From assembly GCA_019117305.1 (NCBI GenBank), contig DWZZ01000017.1, forward strand, positions 1 through 34,279: DNA of 34,279 nucleotides, written 5' to 3'. Origin of the DNA: Candidatus Mediterraneibacter merdigallinarum. GTDB lineage: Bacteria; Bacillota; Clostridia; Lachnospirales; Lachnospiraceae. This document shows positions 6,957 to 15,061 of the stretch, in pieces (the stretch's first letter is position 1; each line of letters opens with the position of its first letter). The position numbers and the translations under genes were made by a program. Below the pieces are notes generated by a model. That model had not been told where the DNA came from, did no database searches, and saw only the letters and a list, made by a program, of their open reading frames with translations.

Positions 6957-8761
6957 TCATTTATGACAACCTCATCATTTATGACAGCATAGTATTCCGC
7001 CGAAAACGGTTTCAGCCGGAATAAGCAGCAGCCCTCCTTTATCTTTACAGCATTGTTCTGCTTCTCTTCCATTCCTCCATATTCTTTCCATTCGCTGCAA
7101 AATACTTTTTTCAACGCTGTAATTCCGCCGGCTTCTATTTCGAGTTCCTGCTCTTTCTCCGACAAATTAAACACTGCTGTAATCCGTTCTTTCCCACTTC
7201 TCCGCTCAAAAGCGTATACACATTTGCTTTCCGCGCCGCACTCCAGCCACTCAAACCCTTCCGTATCATAATCCATTTCCGACAACGCCGGATGCTCCAG
7301 ATAGAAGCGGTTCAGATCCTGCATAAACCGATGGAAATCCTGATGGGCCGGATATTCCAGAAGATTCCAGTCCATTTCCCGCTTCTCATCCCACTCCCGG
7401 AAATGTCCGATCTCATTTCCCATAAAATTCAGCTTCTTCCCCGGATGGGCATACATATACATATAGAACGCCCTTGCCTGTGGAAACTTCATCTCATAAT
7501 CCCCGTACATTTTCTGAAGAATCGTAGCCTTTCCGTGGACAACTTCATCATGGGACAGAGGCAGCAGATACCTTTCGTCGTAGTAATAAGACATGGAGAA
7601 TGTCAGTTTATGGTAATCCTGTGTCCGGTACCCGGGAGCCGTCCGGAAATAGTCCAGTGTATCATTCATCCAGCCCATATCCCACTTATAGTCAAATCCC
7701 AGCCCGCCTTCTTCCACTGATTTTGTCACGCCCGGAAACGACGTAGAGTCTTCCGCTGCCAGAATTACAGACGGATGCCGTTCTTTCAGCCCGTGATTCA
7801 TATACCGGAGAAATTCTACTGCATTGGAATTTACGCCCCGCTCCGGCATGCCCTGCCAGTAGATGGCTCTGCTGACGGCGTCCATGCGCAGTCCGTCCAT
7901 ATGGTATTCGCTCAGCCAGTATTCTGCCGCGGACTGCAGAAAACTTCTCACTTCACCACGGGAGTGCATGAAGTTCCTGCTGCCCCATTCGCTGTCTCCC
8001 ACATCTGAATGAGGATATTCGTACAGCGCCGTCCCGTCATAATTTACCAGGGCATAATCATCCACGGCAAAATGTACCGGAACAAAATCCAAAATAACTC
8101 CGATTTCATTTTTATGACAGGCATCCACAAAGATCTTCAGCTGATCCGCTGTTCCGTATCTTGATGTGGGACTGAAGAAGCCGGTGCTCTGATATCCCCA
8201 TGATTCATCGCAGGGATACTCATTCAGCGGCATGAGCTCCAGATAATTGTATCCGTTCTCTTTCAGGTACGGAATCAGAATATCTGCCATTTCTTCATAG
8301 TTATACCATGCGTCCGCCTCTTCCGACGGCTTCCTGAAAGAACCAAACTGCAGTTCGTAAATATTCAGCGGCAGTTTTCTGCGATCCGATCTGTTCTTCA
8401 TCCATTTTCCGTCATGAAACCGGTATGCGTCCATTTTACAGATAATAGACGCTGTATTCGGACGCAACTCCATTCCGTACCCGTATGGATCACAGTGATC
8501 AATCCATTTCCCCGACTTGTCATAAATGCGGTACTTATACATCATGCCCGGCTTCGCTTCATCCACCGCAAATTCCCAGAAATTGCCGTCATGGATTTTC
8601 TCCATAGGGCTCTCCGTCCACTGGTTAAACTCTCCGATTACAGAAATCCGGGACGCCGATGGAGCAAATGTGCGGAATACTGTTTTCTTCCCTTCGACAT
8701 GCGCTCCCAGATATTTGTACGCATCAAAAATTTTCCCTGTATAAAATCCGTAAAAATCCAT
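6953..8761 (-). CDS. glgB: 1,4-alpha-glucan branching enzyme (GH13)
   Basis: This 602-residue enzyme creates alpha-1,6 branches in glycogen. An N-terminal CBM48-like module (VFRTFAPSASRISVIGEFNQ) precedes the GH13 barrel. The catalytic residues are visible: D294 in GLRMDAV, E337 in AAEDS and D405 in SHDEVVHGK, with the branching-enzyme hallmark WGYQSTGFFSPTSRYG. The start at 8761 has GGAGGGG (8767-8773) 5 nt upstream. Length fits clostridial GlgB without the extra N1 domain. No glgA, glgC, glgD or glgP is adjacent, so the gene stands alone beside a divergent TetR-type regulator. A short duplication adds a second VIND at the C-terminus. Confidence 0.96.
   Translation of the reverse strand: MDFYGFYTGKIFDAYKYLGAHVEGKKTVFRTFAPSASRISVIGEFNQWTESPMEKIHDGNFWEFAVDEAKPGMMYKYRIYDKSGKWIDHCDPYGYGMELRPNTASIICKMDAYRFHDGKWMKNRSDRRKLPLNIYELQFGSFRKPSEEADAWYNYEEMADILIPYLKENGYNYLELMPLNEYPCDESWGYQSTGFFSPTSRYGTADQLKIFVDACHKNEIGVILDFVPVHFAVDDYALVNYDGTALYEYPHSDVGDSEWGSRNFMHSRGEVRSFLQSAAEYWLSEYHMDGLRMDAVSRAIYWQGMPERGVNSNAVEFLRYMNHGLKERHPSVILAAEDSTSFPGVTKSVEEGGLGFDYKWDMGWMNDTLDYFRTAPGYRTQDYHKLTFSMSYYYDERYLLPLSHDEVVHGKATILQKMYGDYEMKFPQARAFYMYMYAHPGKKLNFMGNEIGHFREWDEKREMDWNLLEYPAHQDFHRFMQDLNRFYLEHPALSEMDYDTEGFEWLECGAESKCVYAFERRSGKERITAVFNLSEKEQELEIEAGGITALKKVFCSEWKEYGGMEEKQNNAVKIKEGCCLFRLKPFSAEYYAVINDEVVIND
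6956..6985. repeat. 12-bp direct repeat at the 3' end of glgB
   Basis: ATCATTTATGAC occurs at 6956-6967 and again at 6974-6985, an 18-nt period. In glgB it encodes a doubled VIND at the extreme C-terminus (VIND-EV-VIND-stop). It looks like a recent short tandem duplication. Confidence 0.8.
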
Positions 8762-8779
8762 AATTTCCCCTCCGGTTAA

Positions 8780-8808
8780 TCGACAACAGTTGTTTTTTGT
8801 TCTATAAT
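8780..8808 (+). promoter_or_regulatory. Promoter of the TetR-type gene with overlapping palindrome
   Basis: TCGACA (8780-8785), a 17-nt spacer and TATAAT (8803-8808). A perfect 5-1-5 palindrome, ACAAC-A-GTTGT, at 8783-8793 overlaps the -35 box and spacer. It lies in the glgB leader region and could be an operator for the regulator itself. The predicted RNA start near 8815 lies downstream of an in-frame ATG at 8797, supporting the internal start at 8944 for the gene. Confidence 0.6.
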
Positions 8809-8943
8809 CAGATTATCTGCAGAATAAAGAAAAATCCACCAGCAATCCCGGATATCTGTCGGAAAACCAACTTATACGGAAAATTGTCGATTATACAGCA
8901 TGCCGGCGCAGCTGCCGGTATACGGCCAGACTGGAGAGCAGAA

Positions 8944-9498
8944 ATGATTCAAAAAAATAAAAAAAACGATCTGAGAATTCAAAAAACAGAACAGGCAATC
9001 AGAAATGCTTTTATCGAACTGCGGGCAAAGAAACCCCTTGAAAAAATTACAGTAAAAGAGCTGTGTGAACTGGCTCTCATCAACAAATCCACATTTTATA
9101 CGCACTACGAAGATATTTATGCACTGTCAGAGGCGATAGAGCAGGAGACTGTCTCCTCGATTATCGGCGGCATTGACCATCTGAAGGACTACACTCCTGA
9201 CAATTCCGATGCATTTACGCGTGAACTCTGCCTCGCATTTATGTCCCAGATCTCGCTCATCAAAATTCTGTTCTCCGGGAGAGGACAAAGCCATCTGGGC
9301 AGCCGTCTGGATTATGCGCTCAAAGAAGTGATCTTCCGGAAATATCCGGAATATAAAGAGGATCCGTCAAAACAGATCCTCCTCTCCTACTGTATACAGG
9401 GAACATACCATGCCTATCTGAGTAACCCCCGGGCGGACACAGATACATTTGTGGAAACCGTGGAAAATATTGTAAGGTGCTTAAGGCCTTTATTGTAA
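8944..9498 (+). CDS. TetR/AcrR-family transcriptional regulator
   Basis: This 184-residue protein has the N-terminal helix-turn-helix of the family, TVKELCELALINKSTFYTHY at about residues 36-55, and a ligand-binding C-terminal half resembling the short TetR_C types of Firmicutes. The ligand is unknown. The ATG at 8944 has GGAGAG (8933-8938) upstream; the longer frame from 8797 would begin before the predicted transcription start. That leaves an untranslated leader of about 130 nt. It is divergent from glgB, and the palindrome between them suggests autoregulation or control of glgB. It converges with the next gene at a gap of only 4 nt. Confidence 0.88.
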   Translation: MIQKNKKNDLRIQKTEQAIRNAFIELRAKKPLEKITVKELCELALINKSTFYTHYEDIYALSEAIEQETVSSIIGGIDHLKDYTPDNSDAFTRELCLAFMSQISLIKILFSGRGQSHLGSRLDYALKEVIFRKYPEYKEDPSKQILLSYCIQGTYHAYLSNPRADTDTFVETVENIVRCLRPLL

Positions 9499-9502
9499 AA
9501 AA

Positions 9503-10270
9503 TCAGTTTTCACCGATCAGAAAGAGACGTCTGAACGGGAACAGAACTTTTCCATTTTTCTCAACCGGATATACGCCGCGGATATTTTCCAGCACTGTAT
9601 TCAGAAACTGTTCTCTGTCTGTCCTGCCTGTCAGCAGCTCCAGATGCGGACGCAGGGCGGCGCCTTTTAAGAAATTCAGAAGTTCTCCGTAATCTTTCAT
9701 CTCATGTACATATTCTGTAATCCAGACCGTTGTCTTGTCTGTAAACGAAGTAATCATGTCATAATATTCTGAGGCCGTATGGAGGACAAATCTGCTTTTC
9801 TCTATCCCCTTTATTTTATCAGCGAACAGCTCTTCCGCTTTTACTATGCAGTTATTTGCCGGCATCTCCCCGAACAGTGGTATCTGGGCCGCAAAAACTC
9901 CTCCTTCACTGAGCATCCGGAACGAATCTTCCATGAATTCTTTCTGATCCGGCAGCCATTGTATAAACGCATTGGAAAATATCAGATCAAACTTGCCCAG
10001 ATCAGATAAGGGCTGTGAGCAGTCCCGCCTGATAAATATAGCCTGCGATATATTTTTTCTGGCTTTCGCAAGCATTTCTTCTGACAAGTCCACCCCGATA
10101 ATTTCTGAATCTCCAAAGGCTGACACAAGGGCTGCCGTACTCATGCCCGTTCCGCAGCCTGCGTCCAGTATTCTTTCAAACTTCCTGTCCGTCAGCCGCG
10201 ACACCAGATCTATAGACGGCTGAAGACGTTCTTTACCGAATTTTTCATATATTTCTGCGTTCCACATCAT
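9503..10270 (-). CDS. Trans-aconitate 2-methyltransferase-like SAM methyltransferase
   Basis: This class I SAM methyltransferase of about 255 residues has motif I ILDAGCGTGMSTAAL, the acidic motif II end IIGVDLSEEML and the post-I region FDLIFSNAFIQWLPD. The opening MWNAEIYEKFGKERLQPSID and SNAFIQWLPD match the trans-aconitate methyltransferase (Tam) family, which methylates aconitate isomers to limit inhibition of aconitase. Substrate assignment in Clostridia is uncertain. AGGAG at 10281-10277 places initiation at 10270 (6 nt) or 10267 (9 nt) rather than at the ATG at 10276, which abuts it. The nearest promoter signal is an extended -10 at 10313-10305. Confidence 0.8.
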   Translation of the reverse strand: MMWNAEIYEKFGKERLQPSIDLVSRLTDRKFERILDAGCGTGMSTAALVSAFGDSEIIGVDLSEEMLAKARKNISQAIFIRRDCSQPLSDLGKFDLIFSNAFIQWLPDQKEFMEDSFRMLSEGGVFAAQIPLFGEMPANNCIVKAEELFADKIKGIEKSRFVLHTASEYYDMITSFTDKTTVWITEYVHEMKDYGELLNFLKGAALRPHLELLTGRTDREQFLNTVLENIRGVYPVEKNGKVLFPFRRLFLIGEN

Positions 10271-10304
10271 GTCCATCTCCTGTTCAGATAAAATTTTATT
10301 TGAA

Positions 10305-10313
10305 ATTATATCA
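10305..10313 (-). promoter_or_regulatory. Extended -10 promoter for the methyltransferase
   Basis: TGATATAAT on the minus strand (TGn plus TATAAT, 10313-10305), about 24 nt upstream of the AGGAG ribosome site. No good -35 hexamer is visible, which extended -10 promoters can tolerate. Confidence 0.45.
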
Positions 10314-10591
10314 TCTCAATATAAGCAATGTACATGGACTTTATTATTCTCTTGAACCAGAACAGAAATCTGCTGTTTCTGATTTGTGCATTTTACCATC
10401 TTGTATTTTGTCTCACGGTGATCTATACTGGACAGACCATCGGCGGGAGCTTCTCTTTCCCGCATACTGTTCCAGAGACAGTATCCGGTACAAACAACCA
10501 TATCCGACGGTTTCCGTCAAAGATTCCTTTTGTCTGAGCTCACAGAAGGTTGCAGCCACTTATTTTTTTTCTTATAATGGAGGTGTAATTA
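10314..10591. other. Gene-free divergent region with several short hairpins
   Basis: About 280 nt without a credible gene. Read on the plus strand it holds three consecutive perfect hairpins: GCGGGA/TCCCGC (10443-10448, 10458-10463), ATACTGT/ACAGTAT (10464-10470, 10478-10484) and GACGG/CCGTC (10506-10510, 10514-10518). A T-run and TATAAT (10573-10578) come just before the ribosome site of the Rpn gene. No known riboswitch core is recognised. Confidence 0.5.
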
Positions 10592-11533
10592 TTGGTAAAA
10601 CAACTTAATAATCAGGATTTTCCTGCGGCAAACAGGACATACAAAGACGGACTTTTCCGTCTCGTATTTCAGAAAAAAGAAGATCTGCTCTCGCTTTATA
10701 ATGCGATCAACGGCAGTAATTACAGTAATCCGGACGAGCTGGAGATTAATACGCTTGACAATGTCCTGTATTTATCAATGAAGAATGATCTGGCTTTCCT
10801 GATCAGCGGTACTATGAATCTATATGAACATCAGAGCACATTTAATCCGAATATGCCGGTGAGAGGCTTAATGTATTTTTCGAAATTATATGAGAAATAT
10901 ATTGCTGCTAACGAGATCGATATCTATACCTCGTCTCCCAAAAAACTGCCTTTCCCACAATATATCGTATTTTATAATGGCACTGAAAATGAACCCGACC
11001 GGTCAGTATTAAAACTGACAGACTTGTTTAATATGCCGTCATCACCTAAAACACCGTGTCTTGAGTGCATTGCAATAATGCTGAATATAAATTACGGGCA
11101 CAATATGGTTTTGATGGAAAAGTGCAGACGTCTGAAAGAATATGCAATCTTTGTAGATACTGTCCGGAAAGAGCTCCTGTCCGGTTCACCACTGGAAGAG
11201 TCCCTTTCTTACGCTGTAGATTCATGTATCGGCAATGATATTTTAAAGGATGTCCTGATAAAACAAAAAGCTGAGGTGATCCAGATGATTTTGGAAACAT
11301 ATGATAAAGAACTGCACGATAAAACTCTGCGGCGCGAGGGGTATGAGGATGGATACAGCAAGGGAAAATCTACGGGCTATCTTGAAGGGATTAATGACGG
11401 CATCCGCCAGCTCATCTCCGCTCTTCAGGAAGTTAATATTTCCCGTGAATCCACTCTTCTGAAACTTCAGGAAAAGTATGATCTTTCGCAGGAAGATGCG
11501 GAAAAATATATGGCAGAATACTGGAAAGAATAA
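10592..11533 (+). CDS. Rpn-type PD-(D/E)XK nuclease / transposase-like protein
   Basis: This 313-residue protein belongs to the recombination-promoting nuclease (Rpn, YhgA-like/PF12784) group. Features seen are YKDGLFRLVF near residue 17, a YLSMKNDLAFLI strand pair, the catalytic-type YEHQSTFNPNMPVRGL at about 78-93, and PQYIVFYNGTE. Rpn proteins of E. coli raise RecA-independent recombination and some are nucleases; their role in Clostridia is unknown. The C-terminus is a charged helical region with a GYEDGYSKGKSTGYLEG stretch typical of the family. Initiation is at TTG 10592, 8 nt after a strong GGAGG (10579-10583). A large hairpin follows the stop. Such genes occur in many scattered copies and behave like selfish or defensive islands. 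Confidence 0.85.
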   Translation: MVKQLNNQDFPAANRTYKDGLFRLVFQKKEDLLSLYNAINGSNYSNPDELEINTLDNVLYLSMKNDLAFLISGTMNLYEHQSTFNPNMPVRGLMYFSKLYEKYIAANEIDIYTSSPKKLPFPQYIVFYNGTENEPDRSVLKLTDLFNMPSSPKTPCLECIAIMLNINYGHNMVLMEKCRRLKEYAIFVDTVRKELLSGSPLEESLSYAVDSCIGNDILKDVLIKQKAEVIQMILETYDKELHDKTLRREGYEDGYSKGKSTGYLEGINDGIRQLISALQEVNISRESTLLKLQEKYDLSQEDAEKYMAEYWKE

Positions 11534-11558
11534 GAAATATTTCTCTGATATCTCCGGT

Positions 11559-11602
11559 CCGTAATCACCGGAAGTGCCAAAAAGCGCATTCCGGGATTAC
11601 GG
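11559..11602. terminator. 18-bp hairpin between convergent genes
   Basis: The arms pair as CCGTAATC, CCGGAA and GTGC with GCGC, TTCCGG and GATTACGG around the loop CAAAAA, with two single-base bulges and one G-U pair. It begins 25 nt after the Rpn stop and lies 58 nt beyond the end of the convergent acetyltransferase gene. Neither strand has a proper T-run after it, so a bidirectional terminator role is plausible but unproved; a REP-like element is the alternative. Confidence 0.55.
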
Positions 11603-11660
11603 GCGGCCGTCATCTCAGATAAGGGCTGCTGTCATATTCGTATTTCTTCCATCCGGGATT

Positions 11661-12290
11661 TTATCTTTCTGCACGGCTGCCGATATCCTCGTCGGCAAAA
11701 TATTCTTCTGCCTGCCGCGTCCAGTAATCCTTATCTTCCTGCGTGATCTTTCTTAATACTCTGCACGGATTCCCAGCCGCAATCACTCCGTCCGGAATGT
11801 TCTTCGTAACTACGGAACCGGATCCGATCACTACATTGCTGCCGATATTCACACCGGGATTGATCACTGCATTTCCGCCGATCCAGACGTCATTTCCTAT
11901 CGTTACGCCCTTTGCATACTCAAGATCCAGTCTGCGGATATCCGCGTCAATGGGATGTCCCGCTGTATAGATACATACACGGGGAGCGATAAATACATGA
12001 TCGCCGATCCGCACGTCAGCCTCGTCCAGTATGAGCAGACCGGTATTTGCATAAAAATGCTTTCCGATATAGATCTGGGTGCCTTTATCGCAGTAAAACG
12101 GCGGCACGATTACGGCGTCCTCTTCCAGATGTCCGAAAATACTCCTTAACAGCTCCATGCGCTCTTTTTCTTTCTGCCAGGGCATGGAGTTAAACTGTTC
12201 CAGAACTTCCCGGCTCTTTTCCCAGGTATTATCCCCCACATTAAAAGGGCAGTAGATTTTTCCTGCCAGCATCCGTTCTTTTTCTGTCAT
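11661..12290 (-). CDS. Hexapeptide-repeat sugar O-acetyltransferase (maltose/galactoside type)
   Basis: This 209-residue trimeric left-handed beta-helix enzyme transfers acetyl from acetyl-CoA to a sugar hydroxyl. The N-terminal Mac domain (MTEKERMLAGKIYCPF) and the repeats VRIGDHVFIAPRV, VTIGNDVWIGGNAVINPGV and IGSNVVIGSGSVV are clear, with the catalytic His in YTAGHP. Length equals LacA/Maa enzymes. Its ATG overlaps the stop of the DUF6483 gene (ATGA, 12290-12287), indicating translational coupling. Which sugar it acetylates is unknown; detoxifying overflow sugars is the usual proposal. Confidence 0.92.
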   Translation of the reverse strand: MTEKERMLAGKIYCPFNVGDNTWEKSREVLEQFNSMPWQKEKERMELLRSIFGHLEEDAVIVPPFYCDKGTQIYIGKHFYANTGLLILDEADVRIGDHVFIAPRVCIYTAGHPIDADIRRLDLEYAKGVTIGNDVWIGGNAVINPGVNIGSNVVIGSGSVVTKNIPDGVIAAGNPCRVLRKITQEDKDYWTRQAEEYFADEDIGSRAER

Positions 12291-12676
12291 ATCTCGATGT
12301 CCTCCGTAAATGCGTCCAGCAGGCTGCCGTATCCGTAAAAGTTCACGACATATTTCAGGCCGTCCACTACTTCTTCTCTGGAATAGTCATGCTCTGCCAG
12401 AAATTCATCTGTCTTTCCGCTCAGTTTCTCATAGAACAGAAGAGCCATCTCAAAGTATGCCCTGTCGCCTTCTTTCAGACCGTCAATCAGAATATTCTCC
12501 GCCTCATTGATTTCCCCGTCATCAATCATGGACAGCAGTTTTTTATACTGCTCTATTACTTCAAGGGATACTGGTTCTTCATCATCTTTATCAATATCTT
12601 TGTTAAAGATCAGCTTAATCAGTGTACGGATCCATTCATGTACGATCCGCATAATATAATCTTTATCTTCCAGCAT
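12287..12676 (-). CDS. DUF6483-family protein
   Basis: A 129-residue acidic, helical protein with the opening DKDYIMRIVHEWIRTLIKLI and a core with TPR-like character (DDGEINEAENILIDGLKEGD, YFEMALLFYEKL). I place it with the small Firmicute family DUF6483; function unknown. GGAGG lies 9 nt before the start. It sits between a methyltransferase gene 28 nt upstream and an acetyltransferase gene that it overlaps, so the three are likely one transcript. Confidence 0.75.
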   Translation of the reverse strand: MLEDKDYIMRIVHEWIRTLIKLIFNKDIDKDDEEPVSLEVIEQYKKLLSMIDDGEINEAENILIDGLKEGDRAYFEMALLFYEKLSGKTDEFLAEHDYSREEVVDGLKYVVNFYGYGSLLDAFTEDIEI

Positions 12677-12704
12677 GTCTTAAGTCCTCCGCATTTCTAC
12701 TTTT

Positions 12705-13433
12705 TTACTGCTTTCCGGCCCGGATCATCAGCATCATAGGACGGCGCATCTCGTCTTTCATTCCCGGAACGTCCATCATCTCTCCGGATGGCCGGGCCTC
12801 TTCCAGCATATCAATCACAAATCCGCATTCCAGAAGCCCGTTTATAATCTGGGTCAGTGTGTGATGATATTTTATCACTTCACATCCGAGGAAATGTGTT
12901 TTCCTCTCCCCTGGATAAAAATAGTCATCCACCGGCCAGTACACAGGTCTGCCGCTTTCATCATAAATCCAGTCCTGTCCCACCCCTGCGGTAAAGACAG
13001 GATGTTCAATATTGAAAAGAAAATATCCGCCTTTTTTCAAAGTATGGTGTACCCGTTGAAAAACGGCTGAAATATCCGGGATATAGTGGAGCGCCAGATT
13101 TGACACCACGCAGTCCCATGCTTTCTCCGGATAGTCATACTCCTCAAGGGAAAGGGCTTCATACGTGATGCGCTCATCCTGGTTTCTCTTTTCTGCCTCG
13201 CAGATCATCCGCCGGCTCACATCAATTCCCAGAACTTTCTCTGCGCCCTGCTCCACAGCATATTTGCAGTGCCAGCCGTAGCCGCAGCCCAGATCCAATA
13301 CGCGGCTGCCTTCCAGAGGCGGAAACATCCTGCGGAACTGATGCCATTCTCCCGCTCCCGCAAGCCCCTCTCTGCTTCGTGTCATCTGCGCATATTCATT
13401 GAAAAAATGCTCGTCATCATATTCGTTTTTCAT
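12705..13433 (-). CDS. Class I SAM-dependent methyltransferase
   Basis: This 242-residue protein has motif I RVLDLGCGYGWHCKYA, motif II VLGIDVSRRMICEAEKR and post-I WDCVVSNLALHYIPD. The pattern is that of the UbiE/Methyltransf_11 group. The substrate is unknown; a cobalamin-pathway role is not supported because it lacks the CobA/CbiL tetrapyrrole methylase fold. It begins 18 nt after the cobA/hemD stop, so it probably shares the tetrapyrrole transcript, with AGGTAGGCAGG as ribosome site. Confidence 0.85.
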   Translation of the reverse strand: MKNEYDDEHFFNEYAQMTRSREGLAGAGEWHQFRRMFPPLEGSRVLDLGCGYGWHCKYAVEQGAEKVLGIDVSRRMICEAEKRNQDERITYEALSLEEYDYPEKAWDCVVSNLALHYIPDISAVFQRVHHTLKKGGYFLFNIEHPVFTAGVGQDWIYDESGRPVYWPVDDYFYPGERKTHFLGCEVIKYHHTLTQIINGLLECGFVIDMLEEARPSGEMMDVPGMKDEMRRPMMLMIRAGKQ

Positions 13434-13451
13434 ATCCTGCCTACCTGTACC

Positions 13452-15038
13452 TTATCTGCAATTTCCGTATAACTCCACAATCTTTTCCGTCATAGCGTCC
13501 ATAGACGCCTGTGCCGCAGTTTCTGTCTGCATCCCGTACTCAGCTGCCGCGCGGGCAGTCTGTTCCCCGATGCACACGGCCCGGATCCGGCTGTAATCCA
13601 TCTCTCCCATAGCCCGTACAAATCCGCGGACTGTGGACGCGCTGGTAAATGTCACTGCGTCGATCTCCCCGCTCTCCAGCATATCCGTCACGGTTTCTTT
13701 CAGAACCGGATTCACCTCATACACCGTCCGGTACAGAGGAATATCCTCTGCGGTAAGTCCTGCCTCTGTAAGGGGCGGAATCAGATCTTCCGATCCTTTC
13801 TCTGCCCGGGCAATCAGCACGTGTTCTCCCGGCTGTGACAATTCTGCCAGCTCTTTTCCCAGTTCTCCGGCGCTGTATGTTTCGGGAACTGCGTCGGGAA
13901 ACAGACCATGTGCTTCAAGGACGGAAGCGGTTGCCGAACCGATCGCCCCGATCCGGACCGTTCCCTTCCCTCCCAGGACATTTCTCAGGTCTGCCTTCAT
14001 TTCTTTTAATGCGTCAAAAAAGACTGCCACACCAATGGGACTGGTGAATACAAGCCATTTTCCGCAGTCTCTCTCCCTGAACTGCGCAAGCGCACATCTC
14101 AGCAGTTCATTCGGAGAAATGGGTTCCGTATGGATGGCCGGCATTTCAATCACCTGAGCGCCCAGCTCTCTCAGGCGTTTTGCAAGTGCGGAGAGGTTCT
14201 GCCTGGGCCGGGTCAGCAGGAACTGACGGCCTCCTAAAATCCGATCTTCCGCCCAGTGAAGTTCTTCAGCCAGCGCACAGACTTTGCCCACGAGGATAAT
14301 TGCCGGGGTGCAGATCTCCGCCCGGTCCGCTGCTTCCTTCAGAGTCCTCACTGTGGCGGTTACTCTTCTCTGCTGTGCCGTCGTTCCCCGCTCCAATACC
14401 GCCGCCGGCATATCCGGATCCATCCCGGCATCCAGCAGTCCTTTAAGGATCATTTCCATAGAGGACACACTCATCAGAAATACAAGAGTACCATTGAGAC
14501 GCACCAGAGAAGCAAAATCAATGTTCAGTTTGCCGTCCTTTCTGGCATGCCCGGTAATTACATGAAAAGAGGACGTATAATCTCTGTGGGTTACCGGTAT
14601 GCCCGCGTAGGCCGGAACCGCCACGGAAGACGTAATACCCGGCACTACTTCAAAGGGAATGTCTGCCTGTACAAGCATCTCCAGTTCCTCTCCCCCTCGG
14701 CCGAAAACAAAGGGATCTCCGCCTTTCAGACGAAGTACGTTTTTCCCTTTTTCCGCTTCCCGCACAAGAATCTGATTGATCTCTTTCTGGGGCACCGGGT
14801 GCTTTCCCGCATGTTTGCCCACATAGATTGTCTCTGTATCCCGTGGAATACGGCTCAGCAGTTCCGCGCTGATCAGGGCGTCGTAAACAATTACATCCGC
14901 CCGTTCAATCAGTTCAGCAGCCTTTACTGTCAGAAGTTCGGCGTCCCCCGGACCTGCGCCGGCAAGCCATACTTTTCCGGTTCTGCCGCTGTTACCTTTT
15001 TTTCTCTTCTTTTCTGACCCGTTCTGATTTACTGTCAT
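13452..15038 (-). CDS. cobA-hemD: Fused uroporphyrinogen-III C-methyltransferase / uroporphyrinogen-III synthase
   Basis: A 528-residue fusion. Residues of about 22-265 form the SAM-dependent methylase that makes precorrin-2: VWLAGAGPGDAELLTVKA, YVGKHAGKHPVPQKEIN, RLKGGDPFVFGRGGEE and VPGITSSVAVPAYAGIPVTH. Residues of about 268-525 form uroporphyrinogen-III synthase (HemD), which closes hydroxymethylbilane; weakly conserved but with GGRQFLLTRP, WLVFTSPIGV and FTSASTVRGF. The fusion couples ring closure to methylation, channelling flux to cobalamin or siroheme. GGAAGG is 9 nt before the start. hemC lies 23 nt upstream and supplies the substrate. The N-terminal 20 residues are basic, polar and probably disordered. 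Confidence 0.96.
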   Translation of the reverse strand: MTVNQNGSEKKRKKGNSGRTGKVWLAGAGPGDAELLTVKAAELIERADVIVYDALISAELLSRIPRDTETIYVGKHAGKHPVPQKEINQILVREAEKGKNVLRLKGGDPFVFGRGGEELEMLVQADIPFEVVPGITSSVAVPAYAGIPVTHRDYTSSFHVITGHARKDGKLNIDFASLVRLNGTLVFLMSVSSMEMILKGLLDAGMDPDMPAAVLERGTTAQQRRVTATVRTLKEAADRAEICTPAIILVGKVCALAEELHWAEDRILGGRQFLLTRPRQNLSALAKRLRELGAQVIEMPAIHTEPISPNELLRCALAQFRERDCGKWLVFTSPIGVAVFFDALKEMKADLRNVLGGKGTVRIGAIGSATASVLEAHGLFPDAVPETYSAGELGKELAELSQPGEHVLIARAEKGSEDLIPPLTEAGLTAEDIPLYRTVYEVNPVLKETVTDMLESGEIDAVTFTSASTVRGFVRAMGEMDYSRIRAVCIGEQTARAAAEYGMQTETAAQASMDAMTEKIVELYGNCR

Positions 15039-15061
15039 TTCGCTGTTCCTTCCTGGATTAT

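Noticed and set aside
10573-10578. TATAAT before the Rpn gene as its promoter
   Set aside because: The RNA start would fall at about 10585, inside or after the ribosome site, so this box cannot serve the gene; probably chance in T-rich DNA.
14256-15017. 253-codon plus-strand frame
   Set aside because: Lies opposite cobA/hemD, which has full catalytic motifs; no ribosome site or recognisable domain.
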